Positions 5,734 through 5,899 of a stretch of 5,899 bases of DNA are shown here, one piece after another. Positions within the stretch are counted from its first letter, which is position 1, and each line of letters begins with the position of its first letter. The notes under the pieces are model-generated. The model saw only the letters and a list, made by a program, of their open reading frames with translations. It ran no database searches and was not told the DNA's origin. The stretch lies in NCBI GenBank assembly GCA_945876515.1, contig CAMCPF010000208.1, positions 1-5,899 of the forward strand. Reading direction: 5' to 3'. A program made the position numbers and the translations under genes. This DNA is from Candidatus Kuenenia stuttgartensis. GTDB lineage: Bacteria; Planctomycetota; Planctomycetia; Pirellulales; UBA1268.

Positions 5734-5899
5734 ATGACCACCCGCCGCCAGTTCGTCCAAAGCCTTCCCGCCTTCGCCGTGGCGGCCAACATGCTCGAGG
5801 GCGAGGCCGCCCCGGCGGCGCCTGCTCCCGTCGCCCCCGCCGCGGGGCACTTTCACCCCAAGGGCAAGCCGCCATCCGAGTTCACCAAGGCGGTGCTGC
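5734..5899 (+). CDS. Tat-exported protein, possibly an alkyl-sulfatase-like hydrolase (5' part only)
   Basis: Only the first 55 residues are in the window; the gene runs off the right edge. The N-terminus MTTRRQFVQSLPAFAVAA has a twin-arginine motif (R4-R5-Q-F-V) followed by a mildly hydrophobic stretch, so the product is probably exported folded, with a cofactor, or anchored in the membrane. A Pro/Ala linker (about 25-37, APAAPAPVAPAA) follows, then GHFHPKGKPPSEFTKAVL. From memory, HFHPKGK-PS near the N-terminus recalls SdsA-type alkyl sulfatases of the metallo-beta-lactamase superfamily. No catalytic residue is in view, so the function is tentative. The coding frame is supported by the Tat motif and AGGAA upstream. 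It is divergent from gcvT with a 126-base gap and has no evident link to glycine cleavage. Confidence 0.75.
   Translation, partial: MTTRRQFVQSLPAFAVAANMLEGEAAPAAPAPVAPAAGHFHPKGKPPSEFTKAVL

Overview
The window is very GC-rich and densely coded. It looks like chromosomal DNA from a bacterium of the Planctomycetes, probably Pirellula-like. The reasons are a small protein (1960-2205) of a type I associate with that phylum, an FHA-domain protein and a TPR lipoprotein with alanine/proline-rich tails, a Tat-signal protein, and the GC bias. The lineage is inferred from memory of similar proteins, since no search was possible. I see no mobile element, CRISPR array, tRNA or rRNA.

Seven genes lie on the minus strand and one on the plus strand. 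In minus-strand transcription order they are gcvT (5607-4435), gcvH (4342-3956), a LipM/LplA-type octanoyl or lipoyl transferase (3950-3159), an FHA-domain protein (3011-2382), a small conserved hypothetical protein (2205-1960), a TPR lipoprotein (1900-1118) and serC (1058 to the window edge, missing its last few codons). The divergent gene starts at 5734 and runs off the right edge. Its product begins with a Tat signal and may be an alkyl-sulfatase-like hydrolase.

The genes at 3159-5607 form a one-carbon/lipoylation group. GcvT is the aminomethyltransferase of the glycine cleavage system, GcvH is its lipoylated carrier, and the LipM-like enzyme, five bases downstream, probably loads the octanoyl or lipoyl group on GcvH. 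The glycine decarboxylase genes (gcvP or gcvPA/gcvPB) are not here, although they often sit beside gcvH. SerC, at the other end, makes phosphoserine, the precursor of serine and glycine, so both ends of the window touch serine/glycine/C1 metabolism. The three genes between (FHA, small protein, TPR) look like separate units: the gaps around them hold hairpins that could be terminators or leader structures.

I do not see a clearly new multi-gene system. The best leads are the FHA protein with threonine motifs in its tail that could bind its own FHA domain, the small conserved protein with a structured leader, the glycine-cleavage cluster without gcvP, and a short tandem repeat ahead of gcvH.
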